The notes: a model not told the origin generated them from the sequence alone. 64,000 nucleotides of DNA from SVTX01 sp045632305 (GCA_045632305.1 JAZQWL010000032.1:93093-157092), one strand, 5' to 3'. Positions 8,286 through 15,686 are shown, counted from the first letter of the stretch. Numbers and translations: made by a program.

Positions 8286-8561
8286 TTACGCACCGCCTTT
8301 CATTTTCGCTCCGCAGGTGGGGCAAAATGGTAGAAAATCTCCATGCAACATTAATGGAAAGAAGCCACATTGATTGCATTTATATCGCCAATGAGGAGCA
8401 TCTTTTACCCACTCCCCCTCGCTCTGCTTGCGCCATCCTTCATCGTAAAGGGCTTCCGATACTGTTCGCGCTCTGCAAATATCGTCCGCTCTTGCTATGG
8501 CTTTCGCCATCTCCTCAATCTGCTCCCTTGCAGCTTCATCGTATTTATTTTTCTCGTTCAT
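8286..8561 (-). CDS. Phage zinc-ribbon protein (SEALYxxGWRKQSEGEW type)
   Basis: 91 aa. An N-terminal acidic helix (AAREQIEEMAKAIARADD) is followed by SEALYDEGWRKQSEGEW and a zinc ribbon with CNQC and CPTC ending CGAKMKGGA. I recognise this as a very common small protein of Clostridia prophages, with no assigned role. It overlaps the end of the preceding gene by 17 bases. Confidence 0.8.
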   Translation of the reverse strand: MNEKNKYDEAAREQIEEMAKAIARADDICRARTVSEALYDEGWRKQSEGEWVKDAPHWRYKCNQCGFFPLMLHGDFLPFCPTCGAKMKGGA

Positions 8562-9027
8562 CTCCGAACTCCTTTATAAGTTTCTTTCTGGTTTGATACG
8601 TTATTCCTCGCGTGGCGCCACTGTCCGTAGCGAGATCAATGGCCTTTTGATAGTAGACCGAGATCTCGCCGCTCTTGAGTAATGGTATCAGATCGTCGAT
8701 CTTGTTCCGGTGCTCGTCACTTATATAGCAATTGTAAAGCCATTTCGCCTTGCGTTCATATTCCAGGAACAGATCGGCGAAGACGTTCAGCGGCTTCAGA
8801 TCCAAGGGCTTCTTGTATATGGGCTTGTCCGAGAACCTTATAATCTCCGTTCCACACAAGGGGCAGAATTTAATTGTGTCGCACGTTATGCCGAGAATAT
8901 CGTAAAACTGAACCCCTCCCCAGATGCTTTGCTCAAATTTAATTTCGCCCTCGCATTCACTGCATACGTGATGCAAGTACCGTGTGCCCTCAAATATGGG
9001 CGTAAATATTGTTGTTTTGTCGTTCAT
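8545..9027 (-). CDS. Phage zinc-ribbon protein, unknown
   Basis: 160 aa: CSEC (about residues 22-25) and CPLC (about 55-58) frame a rubredoxin-like zinc ribbon. A helical C-terminal half follows (FADLFLEYERKAKWLYNCYI and a basic end). GAGAGGAGCG precedes the ATG. No enzymatic motif is visible. Confidence 0.72.
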   Translation of the reverse strand: MNDKTTIFTPIFEGTRYLHHVCSECEGEIKFEQSIWGGVQFYDILGITCDTIKFCPLCGTEIIRFSDKPIYKKPLDLKPLNVFADLFLEYERKAKWLYNCYISDEHRNKIDDLIPLLKSGEISVYYQKAIDLATDSGATRGITYQTRKKLIKEFGDEREK

Positions 9028-9254
9028 GGGGCGCTCCTCTCAAATTCTCCCACGTATCTCGCCGCCTCCGTAGGGTTGTTTGCTTGAACAAACGTAAGAG
9101 TTTCGCAATAAGCGCACTTAACTATGTACAACCGCTCTTCTGCATAATAAATCTTCAACCGTGTAGCGCAATTTTTACAATATACAGGCGTCGTGGTGGG
9201 TTGGTAATACACGTTAGCATTGTAAATATCCTTGATTTTCTGATCGAAGCCCAT
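9024..9254 (-). CDS. Small phage zinc-ribbon protein
   Basis: 76 aa using the ATG at 9254, which has GGAGGT five bases upstream; that site decides against the in-frame ATG at 9269. It carries CKNC and CAYC pairs (about residues 26-29 and 47-50), forming a small zinc ribbon. The function is unknown. Confidence 0.72.
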   Translation of the reverse strand: MGFDQKIKDIYNANVYYQPTTTPVYCKNCATRLKIYYAEERLYIVKCAYCETLTFVQANNPTEAARYVGEFERSAP

Positions 9255-9256
9255 AT

Positions 9257-9466
9257 CTACCTCCAACACCTCGGAAGCTTATCTTCCGGCACAAACTCGA
9301 TTTTGATATTTGTAAACGGTGAGCTCTCCGAATCGTCAGAATCACGGTACGCCTCAAGCGACTCTTTTCTTGAAACCGCTCTGGATTTATCGTTATACCA
9401 CTCCTCGTGATCTCGACCATTCCATCTGACCGTAAGCTTGTATTTACCTTTTTGCTTTTTGTTCAC
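9257..9466 (-). CDS. Small phage protein, GTG start
   Basis: 69 aa, starting at GTG with GGAGGGG six bases upstream; the reading frame directly follows the ParB-like gene. It is basic at the start (KKQKGKYKLTVRWNGRDHEEW) and acidic later. No family is recognised. Confidence 0.6.
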   Translation of the reverse strand: MNKKQKGKYKLTVRWNGRDHEEWYNDKSRAVSRKESLEAYRDSDDSESSPFTNIKIEFVPEDKLPRCWR

Positions 9467-9468
9467 TG

Positions 9469-10851
9469 TTACCCCTCCTCAAACAACGGATGCGTTCCGT
9501 CCATCATCATTCGTTCGTCATCCGACATCTGATAGCCGATCGAGCAAAGCCACGTGTAAAGCAGCTCAAGGGACCTGTTTGGACTGTGTTTCGGATATTC
9601 TCCCTTGTACGTAGAATGGAACACCTGGCTTGCAGTGTCGCCAAAAGAAAGATAAATAATACCGACTGCAGCGCGGCGCTTGTTCCTGACATAAGCATCC
9701 CTTATTGCCTTCAGGCGATTCGCAGCGTTATAATCGTTATCGTTGAACTCCGCTCCGCAAATTTCCTTGTAGATCTCCGCCTTGTTTATATGCGAATTGT
9801 ATGTATACTGCTCCGCAAGACACGCCAGGACCGCTCCATCAAGCATTTTATCGGTAAGATCTACGGTGAATCGGAATTTCTTAATAAATTCGCGACGCAG
9901 CTTGTATGCCTCCGAGCAAAGCTCATTCAAAGCAGCATGCGCGCCCTCGATTCTCTTTTCCTTCTCGATTTCCGCCTTGGATCTCTTCACCGGCTTCGCC
10001 TTCGGCACCTCGGTATATATCCTTACGTAATCTCCGCTCTCGTCGTAATAATAAAAGAGCTTCTCGCCCTTCTTGTCCGCTGGGATATCAAATCCACTTT
10101 CAAACTCAGAGATCTTGGATTCAAGGATCTTTGCGTATTTGCCGCCATACGTCTCCGACCAAGAGATCTTTGTTGCATGTATCTGTCTTATCGCAAACTG
10201 TACAAGCGGCAAAGCGCGGGAGATCTTCTGCTTTTTGATCTGCGCTGAAACTCTCATGTCAAAGTTATTTGTTCCTATATCCTTAAGGAGACGGTTGCGC
10301 TCATTAAGATCCTCAACCTGCGCCAAGCGGTCGAAGTCGTCAAGGGACAGCTGCCTTCCCGATACCTCCTTAAGCACGTCCTGGTCGAGCTCCGCCATCT
10401 TGAGGCGGCGCTTTACCGTCTTTTTGGAGAATCCCGTCTTATCGGCGATACTCTCAACGCTCTCGCCGAAATTTATCATCATCTGGAAGCCCTGCGCCTG
10501 CTCAAACGGTGTAAGATCCACGCGCTGCATATTTTCAAGCAACATCGTCGACAGCTGTTCAGCATATGGCATATCAGATATTACACACGGCAAAACCTCA
10601 AGGCCCGCCGCTTTTGATGCTTCCAGGCGCCTATTACCTATAACAACGTAATACACACCGGTGCCGCCCTGCTCCTTTGCCGGCACGACTGTGAGGTTCT
10701 GAAGAACCCCGCGCGCCTTAATACTCTCGGTAAGCTCCGAGAGATCTCCGAGATTCTTTCTCGGATTGTCCGGGTGATGCACAAGCAATCCGATCGGGAT
10801 TTGTATAATGCCCTCCGAGGGCTTGTCTGTGTATGTAAAATTATCTGCCAT
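9469..10851 (-). CDS. ParB/Spo0J-like nuclease-fold DNA-binding protein of the phage
   Basis: 460 aa. The N-terminal ParB domain has HHPDNPRKN (residues 25-33), the arginine motif GNRRLEA (72-78) and LLENMQR (104-110), followed by a helix-turn-helix around SIADKTGFSKKTVKRRL (134-150). The C-terminal ~250 residues are not recognised. Chromosomal ParB proteins are CTP-dependent clamps for partition; phage relatives without a ParA partner often have unknown roles in replication or packaging. No parA is visible in this window. GGAGGAGATAAGAGCG precedes the ATG. Confidence 0.85.
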   Translation of the reverse strand: MADNFTYTDKPSEGIIQIPIGLLVHHPDNPRKNLGDLSELTESIKARGVLQNLTVVPAKEQGGTGVYYVVIGNRRLEASKAAGLEVLPCVISDMPYAEQLSTMLLENMQRVDLTPFEQAQGFQMMINFGESVESIADKTGFSKKTVKRRLKMAELDQDVLKEVSGRQLSLDDFDRLAQVEDLNERNRLLKDIGTNNFDMRVSAQIKKQKISRALPLVQFAIRQIHATKISWSETYGGKYAKILESKISEFESGFDIPADKKGEKLFYYYDESGDYVRIYTEVPKAKPVKRSKAEIEKEKRIEGAHAALNELCSEAYKLRREFIKKFRFTVDLTDKMLDGAVLACLAEQYTYNSHINKAEIYKEICGAEFNDNDYNAANRLKAIRDAYVRNKRRAAVGIIYLSFGDTASQVFHSTYKGEYPKHSPNRSLELLYTWLCSIGYQMSDDERMMMDGTHPLFEEG

Positions 10852-11170
10852 CGCTCTTATCTCCTCCTGTTGTTAAAGGTGTGTTCTCAGCAAACGCTTT
10901 TATCTGTGTCGCCATAGTAGTAAGGAAAAAGCACCACTTCTTAGCATTATCAATATTTACATCGTTTTCATTAAGAAAAAACAAGTCCATTTCGTCCTCA
11001 ACGATATCTGTCATACGGCGCATCGCCACCACAACTCTTGCTGCCATTTCGTGCTTTTCGGACACTCCGCGAGCCAGTACTTCTTGAAAGGCAATATAGG
11101 CAGTTTCGCTCATTTTCTTTCTCTCGAAATATGCATTTAACACTTTTTTCTTGAATTCGCGTTCCGTCAT
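10841..11170 (-). CDS. Phage early protein, hypothetical
   Basis: 109 aa, mostly helical: TEREFKKKVLNAYFERKKMSE at the start, a central VVVAMRRMTDIVEDEMDLF and a Gly/Thr/Asp tail. It overlaps the ParB-like gene by 11 bases. No domain is recognised; the position between the replisome organiser and the ParB-like gene suggests a replication accessory role at most. Confidence 0.6.
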   Translation of the reverse strand: MTEREFKKKVLNAYFERKKMSETAYIAFQEVLARGVSEKHEMAARVVVAMRRMTDIVEDEMDLFFLNENDVNIDNAKKWCFFLTTMATQIKAFAENTPLTTGGDKSDGR

Positions 11171-11188
11171 TCCTGTTCTCCTTCGTTT

Positions 11189-12058
11189 TTATTCATTAAG
11201 TGCTTTTTTTACTGCTGCAGCGAAAAAATCACGCGTATCAAACGAGCCCGTTGCGGCCTTTCGCGGAATGCTTATGCCTGCCGCTCTGTCGTCAGCGCAC
11301 ATCTCGATTATAGCGTCGTGATGCGCCCGCCTTGTATAAACCTTGCCGCTCTCCTCACAGCCTGCCACGACGCCGAGATAATGCTCGAGCTCCTCATAAG
11401 ACATCTGACCCGACAAGTTGTGAAGCTCGTCCTCGCTCATGATCACAGGCCCGAACTTAACGTACCTTTCATAAAGCCCACGGGTGTCAAATGTGTCAGC
11501 ATCGTCCTCGCGCGCAATAGATAGAATAGAATTATCTATATTCTTAGAGTCTTTCTCTTTTTCTTTGGTACTTTCTTTTTCTTGACATGTCAGCATGACT
11601 GTCAGCACGTTGTCAGCATTTTTTTGCTGACACCCCGCCACCTCATTACCACATGAAGCCCTGTTGCGTTCTCTTGATCGTCGTTTTGAATTTCTATTAC
11701 TCTCTCTACGTTTTTCGGCTTTTTCATCGTCGGAAAGCTCGCTGATTTTCGCTTGATATTTGTCCCAGTTTTCGATACCGAAAAAATTATTTTTTTCAAA
11801 AAAAATCATTTTATTTTTTAAAAAAAATTCAAAAATTTTTTCAAATTTTTTTGTTTTTCTGCAAATTTGTTTTGCAATTTCTTCGACCGTGTACGGCTCT
11901 CCTCGAGGGTCACAGAATCGCCCGCCGGCATCACACCGCCCGGCAAAAGCAAGCAGCTCGACCCACACAGCAGTCAGCTCGTCGCGATTCTTCTCGCCCC
12001 GTATTTTTTTAAAGCTCTCGCCGTCGAACGTGTCGGTCCATAATTTAATCCACTTCAT
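11189..12058 (-). CDS. Phage replisome organiser (Rep_Org_N type)
   Basis: 289 aa from the ATG at 12058 (AAAGGATGG upstream; an in-frame start at 12076 is less well placed). MKWIKLWTDTFDGESFKKI, then a winged-helix-like N-terminal domain, matches phage replisome-organiser proteins that bind the phage origin and recruit the host DnaB-type helicase. The middle is a charged linker (RRESNRNSKRRSRERNR), and the C-terminal region (from about GLYERYVKFG) resembles the primosome-binding DnaD-like part. The segment encoding FEKIFEFFLKNKMIFFEKNN is made of long A and T runs in the DNA (11783-11862). Confidence 0.82.
   Translation of the reverse strand: MKWIKLWTDTFDGESFKKIRGEKNRDELTAVWVELLAFAGRCDAGGRFCDPRGEPYTVEEIAKQICRKTKKFEKIFEFFLKNKMIFFEKNNFFGIENWDKYQAKISELSDDEKAEKRRESNRNSKRRSRERNRASCGNEVAGCQQKNADNVLTVMLTCQEKESTKEKEKDSKNIDNSILSIAREDDADTFDTRGLYERYVKFGPVIMSEDELHNLSGQMSYEELEHYLGVVAGCEESGKVYTRRAHHDAIIEMCADDRAAGISIPRKAATGSFDTRDFFAAAVKKALNE
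11783..11862. repeat. Dense A/T homopolymer tract inside the replisome-organiser gene
   Basis: Repeated runs of six to nine A or T bases within about 80 bp, all in frame within the coding sequence. Such runs are prone to polymerase slippage or assembly error; here the reading frame is still open. Confidence 0.85.
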
Positions 12059-12296
12059 TTCGACCATCCTTTGCAAGATTCATAAGCTCGCGCATGCGCT
12101 CTCTGTCTACCTTCTCTGATATCCGCTCAATTGTCTCGAATGTCTTCTCAGAGATCTCTTTTTGCGTTTTTCCAAGTTGAAGACCGATCGGTAATACCAA
12201 TCTGTTTCGAACAACGGCAAATAAAAGAAGCTCCGTGTCCGCAAGCTTCTCTTGAAGGCGAGAGATCTCGTCAAACTTTTCTTTAGATTCGTTCAT
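12045..12296 (-). CDS. Small helical phage protein
   Basis: 83 aa of almost pure helix: SKEKFDEISRLQEKLADTELL, a short hydrophobic patch VLPIGLQLG, then KTQKEISEKTFETIERISEK. It probably forms a coiled coil. It overlaps both neighbours (replisome organiser start at 12058; VRR-NUC stop at 12293, ATGA-type). The function is not recognised. Confidence 0.6.
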   Translation of the reverse strand: MNESKEKFDEISRLQEKLADTELLLFAVVRNRLVLPIGLQLGKTQKEISEKTFETIERISEKVDRERMRELMNLAKDGRNEVD

Positions 12297-12655
12297 AGGT
12301 TTATATACCTCTCTATGATTTTAATCGCATCATCCGCGCCGTAACAAACGGCGCAGGCATATCCTTCTAAGGATAGCGTTCTGAGCCACTTCTCCTGGTC
12401 CTTTGTGGTCTTGCCCTCATCGTATTTCATCTCGATCGCAAGACCGTGATATTTTCCCTTTGCGCGGAAAACAATAATATCAGGGAATCCTTTTCTCATT
12501 CCCATGCGTTTGAGCTTTGCGCCGTAGCTTTTGCTGCGCTTGCCTTCGTTAGCAACGTGCACAGCAGGGATATGCATAAGATCGCAATACTCAATGACCG
12601 CCTCTTGCTCTCCGCTCTCGGAGGATTTATATAAATCTCTGTTATTACCGCTCAT
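12293..12655 (-). CDS. VRR-NUC domain nuclease
   Basis: 120 aa from the ATG at 12655 with GGAGGG upstream. It has the VRR-NUC layout of a PD-(D/E)XK-type nuclease: an N-terminal EQEAVIEYC helix, MRKGFPDIIVF (the Asp ligand in PD) and GLAIEMKYDEG (the E-x-K pair), then QEKWLRTLSLEGYACAV. Small stand-alone VRR-NUC proteins are frequent in phages beside replication genes and are thought to cut branched DNA. Its start overlaps the stop codon of the alternative frame of the gene upstream (TAATG), which matters for the frameshift described there. Confidence 0.88.
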   Translation of the reverse strand: MSGNNRDLYKSSESGEQEAVIEYCDLMHIPAVHVANEGKRSKSYGAKLKRMGMRKGFPDIIVFRAKGKYHGLAIEMKYDEGKTTKDQEKWLRTLSLEGYACAVCYGADDAIKIIERYINL

Positions 12656-12671
12656 TACTTGTCCCTCCAAG

Positions 12672-12863
12672 CTATGATCCTAACCTTGAGGATGCGACTG
12701 CTTGAATCGCGCCAACACATGCGGCGGTAATCGTAATATGCGTCAAACGCCGCCCCCCCTCGGAGAGCGCAACTACGTCACGCGAAACATTTTTATAGCC
12801 CCGCTCAATCGGAGGCGTATCCTCCGAAACAGGCACCCACTCATCTGATATTCCGGTCGTCAT
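12672..12863 (-). pseudogene. DUF551-like phage protein, frameshifted at a G7 run
   Basis: As read, 63 aa: EWVPVSEDTPP is a DUF551-type opening, followed by VVALSEGG, then an unconvincing tail (RRLTHITITAACVGA) ending at TAG 12672. One extra G, or two fewer, in the run at 12753-12759 would give AFDAYYDYRRMCWRDSSS and then RIIAWRDK. That is what the family needs (YYD...W...I.AW) and it ends at a TAA overlapping the next start as TAATG. So the ancestral frame is shifted. Whether this is a real mutation, a switchable tract or a sequencing error cannot be told here. The start overlaps the previous stop (ATGA). Confidence 0.7.
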
Positions 12864-13150
12864 CTCAGCACCTGCCTTTTATATATCGCAATGATCTGTG
12901 CGTCAGACATGCTTTTAACCTTGTTCTTCCACGCATCGCCCGGATAGAGCTTCGCAACCTCCGCTCTCATAAGCTCAACTGTCACCTTCATCGCCTCCTT
13001 GTGCTCTTCCTTCTTTTTGTTGTATTCTTTTTCAGTATCGTATTCTTTAGTGTCTTTGATATAAATAACCATCAACACCCCAAGTATTAGGACTCCGACA
13101 AAGAAAACGACCGTCTGCATTGCCATTATGTACTTGATGTATGCTTCCAT
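12860..13150 (-). CDS. Small phage membrane-anchored coiled-coil protein
   Basis: 96 aa. One N-terminal membrane segment (VVFFVGVLILGVLMVIYI, about residues 13-31) is followed by a highly charged Lys/Glu coiled-coil region (EYDTEKEYNKKKEEHKEAM) and a basic C-terminus, so it is likely tethered to the membrane with its body in the cytoplasm. AGGAGGATTT precedes the ATG. The function is unknown. Confidence 0.65.
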   Translation of the reverse strand: MEAYIKYIMAMQTVVFFVGVLILGVLMVIYIKDTKEYDTEKEYNKKKEEHKEAMKVTVELMRAEVAKLYPGDAWKNKVKSMSDAQIIAIYKRQVLR

Positions 13151-13164
13151 AAATCCTCCTCATT

Positions 13165-13533
13165 TTACTTGTCACTCGGAATCTCGCCGAGCATATTATC
13201 AAAAAAACTCTGCGGGAATCCGTTCTTCGGGAAGATCTCTTTCATACGTTTGTTCAAATACTCGATCTGCTCTCCATCACGCACCATACGAGCCTGCCTG
13301 TGAAACAAACGCTTGTGATTTCCAAGGAACATGGTTAGCTGCTCCTCATCAAAACCAAATGCGTCGTGTAGGGTAACGCACACCATCTTTATGTATAGGT
13401 CCAGCATAATGCGACCATCCTTCTCCGTCTGCATCCTCGCAGCTTCGAGGGCCACCTCTCTGGAATATTCCTCAAGTCTTTTTTTCTGCCCATAGGGCAG
13501 CGTGTGATAAGCACGCGGCATTCTTACTTTCAT
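13165..13533 (-). CDS. Phage early protein, hypothetical
   Basis: 122 aa, helical and basic, beginning MKVRMPRAYHTLPYGQKKRLEEY, with LDLYIKMVCVTLHDAFGFDEEQL and a C-terminal FPKNGFPQSFFDNML. This looks like a conserved small protein of Clostridia phages, role unknown. GAGAGGAGAGTATTT precedes the ATG. Confidence 0.65.
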   Translation of the reverse strand: MKVRMPRAYHTLPYGQKKRLEEYSREVALEAARMQTEKDGRIMLDLYIKMVCVTLHDAFGFDEEQLTMFLGNHKRLFHRQARMVRDGEQIEYLNKRMKEIFPKNGFPQSFFDNMLGEIPSDK

Positions 13534-13554
13534 AAATACTCTCCTCTCAAGATC

Positions 13555-13698
13555 CTATTTCCCAAATTCATTACGTCCTTGGCCGCCGTAGTCGAGTATG
13601 CCTTCTGCAACACCGGACTCACCGATCTCGCCTTTTCCTGTGAGCACGAATATAATTACGTCTGTAACACATTTAAAAATTTTTTTGATTTTTTCCAT
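13555..13698 (-). CDS. 47-residue phage protein
   Basis: Short gene with a clear AAGGAGGAAAAGGTT ribosome site before the ATG at 13698 and a TAG stop at 13555. The product starts MEKIKKIFKCVTDVIIFVL, a basic then hydrophobic helix, followed by TGKGEIGESGVAEGILDYGG and a QGRNEFGK end. It fills the gap between two early genes on the same strand. The function is not known; the N-terminal half could sit on or in the membrane. Confidence 0.7.
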   Translation of the reverse strand: MEKIKKIFKCVTDVIIFVLTGKGEIGESGVAEGILDYGGQGRNEFGK

Positions 13699-13758
13699 AA
13701 CCTTTTCCTCCTTCGCTCTTGGCGATAACTTTCTGTTTTTCTAAAATCAAAATTGGTT

Positions 13759-14079
13759 TTATGTATTATATTTGTATTTCAAGGTTCTTTGCTTGCGTTC
13801 TTCGTCCCACGCCGCAAGCTGCGCTAAGATCTCATCCACAGGAACCTTAACACCTGTGAATTCCTCAAGCCAGGAAACACACTTGGCCCGAGAGATAATA
13901 AACGTGCGCTTATTAAGACCTATAAAAACCGCAAACGGAAAAACCCCCTGCTCTATACCGTCACGGATTGTCTCTGCGCTTGTCTTAATGCCTGCGTAGC
14001 GGAATAGCCCCGCCGCCTGCTCAGGAGTCAACGTCGAGCACTCCACCGCTCCGTCTACACATTCGTAATCAGATAACAT
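13759..14079 (-). CDS. Phage DNA-binding/excisionase-like protein
   Basis: 106 aa from the ATG at 14079, which has GAGGAG seven to eight bases upstream. LTPEQAAGLFRYAGIKTSAETI followed by GVFPFAVFIGLNKRTFIISR and CVSWLEEF resembles the winged-helix layout of small excisionase or MerR-like DNA binders. Its position right behind two Cro/Xre regulators fits an early regulator or excisionase, but I cannot name a family with certainty. Confidence 0.6.
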   Translation of the reverse strand: MLSDYECVDGAVECSTLTPEQAAGLFRYAGIKTSAETIRDGIEQGVFPFAVFIGLNKRTFIISRAKCVSWLEEFTGVKVPVDEILAQLAAWDEERKQRTLKYKYNT

Positions 14080-14117
14080 TCCTATTCTCCTCATCCTAAC
14101 TTTCTGCTTTATTATTT

Positions 14118-14318
14118 TTAAACAACACCCAAATCAAAAAAAATATTGTTTGCAGGAGTCTTCAGAGCTCTTACCAATGCTGCGATCGTATCTCCATCGG
14201 GTGTCGCCTTATCATTTTCAATCATAGCCAGTGCGGTACGAGATATACCCGCCATTTCAGCGAGTTCTCCCTGCGTCAAGTTCTTTTCTGCTCTCAAAAC
14301 CTTAAGTCTGTTTTTCAT
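14118..14318 (-). CDS. Cro/Xre-type regulator
   Basis: 66 aa from the ATG at 14318, chosen because GGAGG lies six bases upstream. It is an Xre helix-turn-helix along almost its full length: LKVLRAEKNLTQGELAEMAG, ISRTALAMIEND, then PDGDTIAALVRAL and a short hydrophobic end. It is likely a DNA-binding regulator of the phage early operon. It overlaps nothing after start correction and sits 17 bases after the regulator gene before it. Confidence 0.85.
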   Translation of the reverse strand: MKNRLKVLRAEKNLTQGELAEMAGISRTALAMIENDKATPDGDTIAALVRALKTPANNIFFDLGVV

Positions 14319-14335
14319 TTTTTCCTCCTTGTTTG

Positions 14336-14521
14336 TCATTCAAAAAATTTTTCCCAATTAACGTCAAGAACACCAGCGATGCTTTTTGCAATTTTAACCG
14401 AAGCGTTTCGGTTGCCATTTTCAATCTGGCTATAATAACACTCCGAAATACCCGCTGCAGATGATAATGCCTTCATCGTAAGCTTCTTTTCGATCCTCAG
14501 TTCCCTCAACCACGTTCGCAT
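14336..14521 (-). CDS. Cro-like Xre regulator, first gene of leftward operon
   Basis: 61 aa helix-turn-helix protein: LRELRIEKKLTMKALSSAAG, ISECYYSQIENGNRN, then VKIAKSIAGVLDVNWEKFFE. AGGAGGTAAAA precedes the ATG. It is first under the leftward promoter of the phage switch and divergent from the repressor gene at 14706, the normal place for Cro. It probably binds the repeated operators at 14533-14629. Confidence 0.87.
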   Translation of the reverse strand: MRTWLRELRIEKKLTMKALSSAAGISECYYSQIENGNRNASVKIAKSIAGVLDVNWEKFFE

Positions 14522-14705
14522 TTTTACCTCCTAAGTTTGCAATTTGTGAAGTTTACGTGTTAATATTATCATAAACTTTGCATTTTGTCAAGATGTTTTT
14601 GGAAAAAAGTTTACGATTTGCAAAGTTTAGTGTTTTTTGTGAAAAACCACTTTACTTTGCAAAATGCAAATGTTATAATTTAATTAAGTAAAGGAGGTTT
14701 ACATT
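14522..14705. promoter_or_regulatory. Lysis/lysogeny switch: divergent promoters and repeated operators
   Basis: Two near-identical 23-mers, at 14533-14555 (AAGTTTGCAATTTGTGAAGT + TTA) and 14607-14629 (AAGTTTACGATTTGCAAAGT + TTA), are likely operators. Related ACTTTGCA boxes lie at 14574-14582 and 14653-14661. The leftward promoter is TTGACA (14591-14586), 17 bases, TAATAT (14568-14563). The rightward promoter is TTTACT (14651-14656), 17 bases, TATAAT (14674-14679). The operators flank or overlap both promoters, as in a CI/Cro switch. Confidence 0.85.
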
Positions 14706-15089
14706 ATGATAAGAATCAAAGAAATTAGAAAAAACAAAAAAATCACTGCCAAAGAACTCGCTGATAATGTTAATGTTGCAGAAAGCACCATGTCTTTGTA
14801 TGAAAACGGTAAGCGAGAACCTGATTTTGCTACGCTTATAAAAATAGCTAATTATCTCGAAGTGTCTGTCGATTATCTGATCGGAGCTATTGAAAAAGAA
14901 ATCTCCACCGCAGCTATTGACGCTTCGGTTAATAGCTTATATCCACTCTCAGATCAGGAGGAACAACTTCTTCATATGTTCCGTATAACTACCGAGGAAG
15001 GCAAAATGAGAATCATTTCGACCATAGTTAATATCTGCGATCAAATGGAAGAAAAAAGAATTGCGCCAAGCATTGAAAAGAATGCTTGA
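14706..15089 (+). CDS. CI-like phage repressor (Xre family)
   Basis: 127 aa: an N-terminal Xre domain (residues 1-65: IRKNKKITAKELADNVNVAE, STMSLYENGKREP, LIKIANYLEVSVDYLIG) and a short helical C-terminal part (DQEEQLLHMFRITTEEGKMR). There is no LexA-type self-cleaving peptidase domain, so induction must work through another route such as a separate antirepressor or protease. AAAGGAGGTTTACATT lies before the ATG. It is the first gene of the rightward lysogeny transcript. Confidence 0.88.
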   Translation: MIRIKEIRKNKKITAKELADNVNVAESTMSLYENGKREPDFATLIKIANYLEVSVDYLIGAIEKEISTAAIDASVNSLYPLSDQEEQLLHMFRITTEEGKMRIISTIVNICDQMEEKRIAPSIEKNA

Positions 15090-15207
15090 CGCTCATACTG
15101 GCACAGTTTTTTCTTATGAACTTGTCGCTGTATATTTCAATTTGAAAAGCAAACACAAATAAAATTAGAAAACGGTTCACTCATTCTCTTCAAAAGGATA
15201 TCTAAAT

Positions 15208-15666
15208 ATGTCACTAATAATTACTATACCCCTTGCCTTAATTCTTGCTGTTATTTTCCGCTTTAGAAATATTTCCCTATACAAGAAAAGCTTCACTGGA
15301 ATAAATTCAATGCGCATTCAAGGTATACATCTCCATAACGCACTTAATGCGGCGCCAAATTATAAGCCCCTGGAATTGTCGATTAATTTTTCTACTTTTA
15401 CCGCAAATTTAATCTTAAAATTCATTATTTTTGTAATTCTGGCAATTATCAAATATTTCGTAAACATTCCCACTATAGGAGTTACTATTTGTGGAATCTA
15501 TGCTATCCCAACCGTATTAGCTTGGTTTACACACAAAAGCAGACGCACATACTACAATGAAATCACAAACGAATACGCCCGGGAATCATTTTTACCAATT
15601 TTGAAAGCCAGCATTTGTGTGCCGGTGTATCAAACCGTTCTTAACTTTTTTCTGATAATAATTTAG
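15208..15666 (+). CDS. Membrane protein of the lysogeny arm, unknown
   Basis: 152 aa with about four hydrophobic segments: residues 2-18 (LIITIPLALILAVIF), 68-86 (LILKFIIFVILAIIKYF), 88-106 (IPTIGVTICGIYAIPTVLAW) and 133-152 (LKASICVPVYQTVLNFFLII). A ~45-residue soluble loop lies between the first two. AAAGGATATCTAAAT precedes the ATG. It is AT-rich and lies between repressor and integrase, where phages carry genes expressed in the lysogen such as superinfection exclusion or defence. I recognise no family. It is 20 bases upstream of the next gene, so they probably work together. Confidence 0.75.
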   Translation: MSLIITIPLALILAVIFRFRNISLYKKSFTGINSMRIQGIHLHNALNAAPNYKPLELSINFSTFTANLILKFIIFVILAIIKYFVNIPTIGVTICGIYAIPTVLAWFTHKSRRTYYNEITNEYARESFLPILKASICVPVYQTVLNFFLIII

Positions 15667-15686
15667 AATAAAAAGGAGAAAATAAC

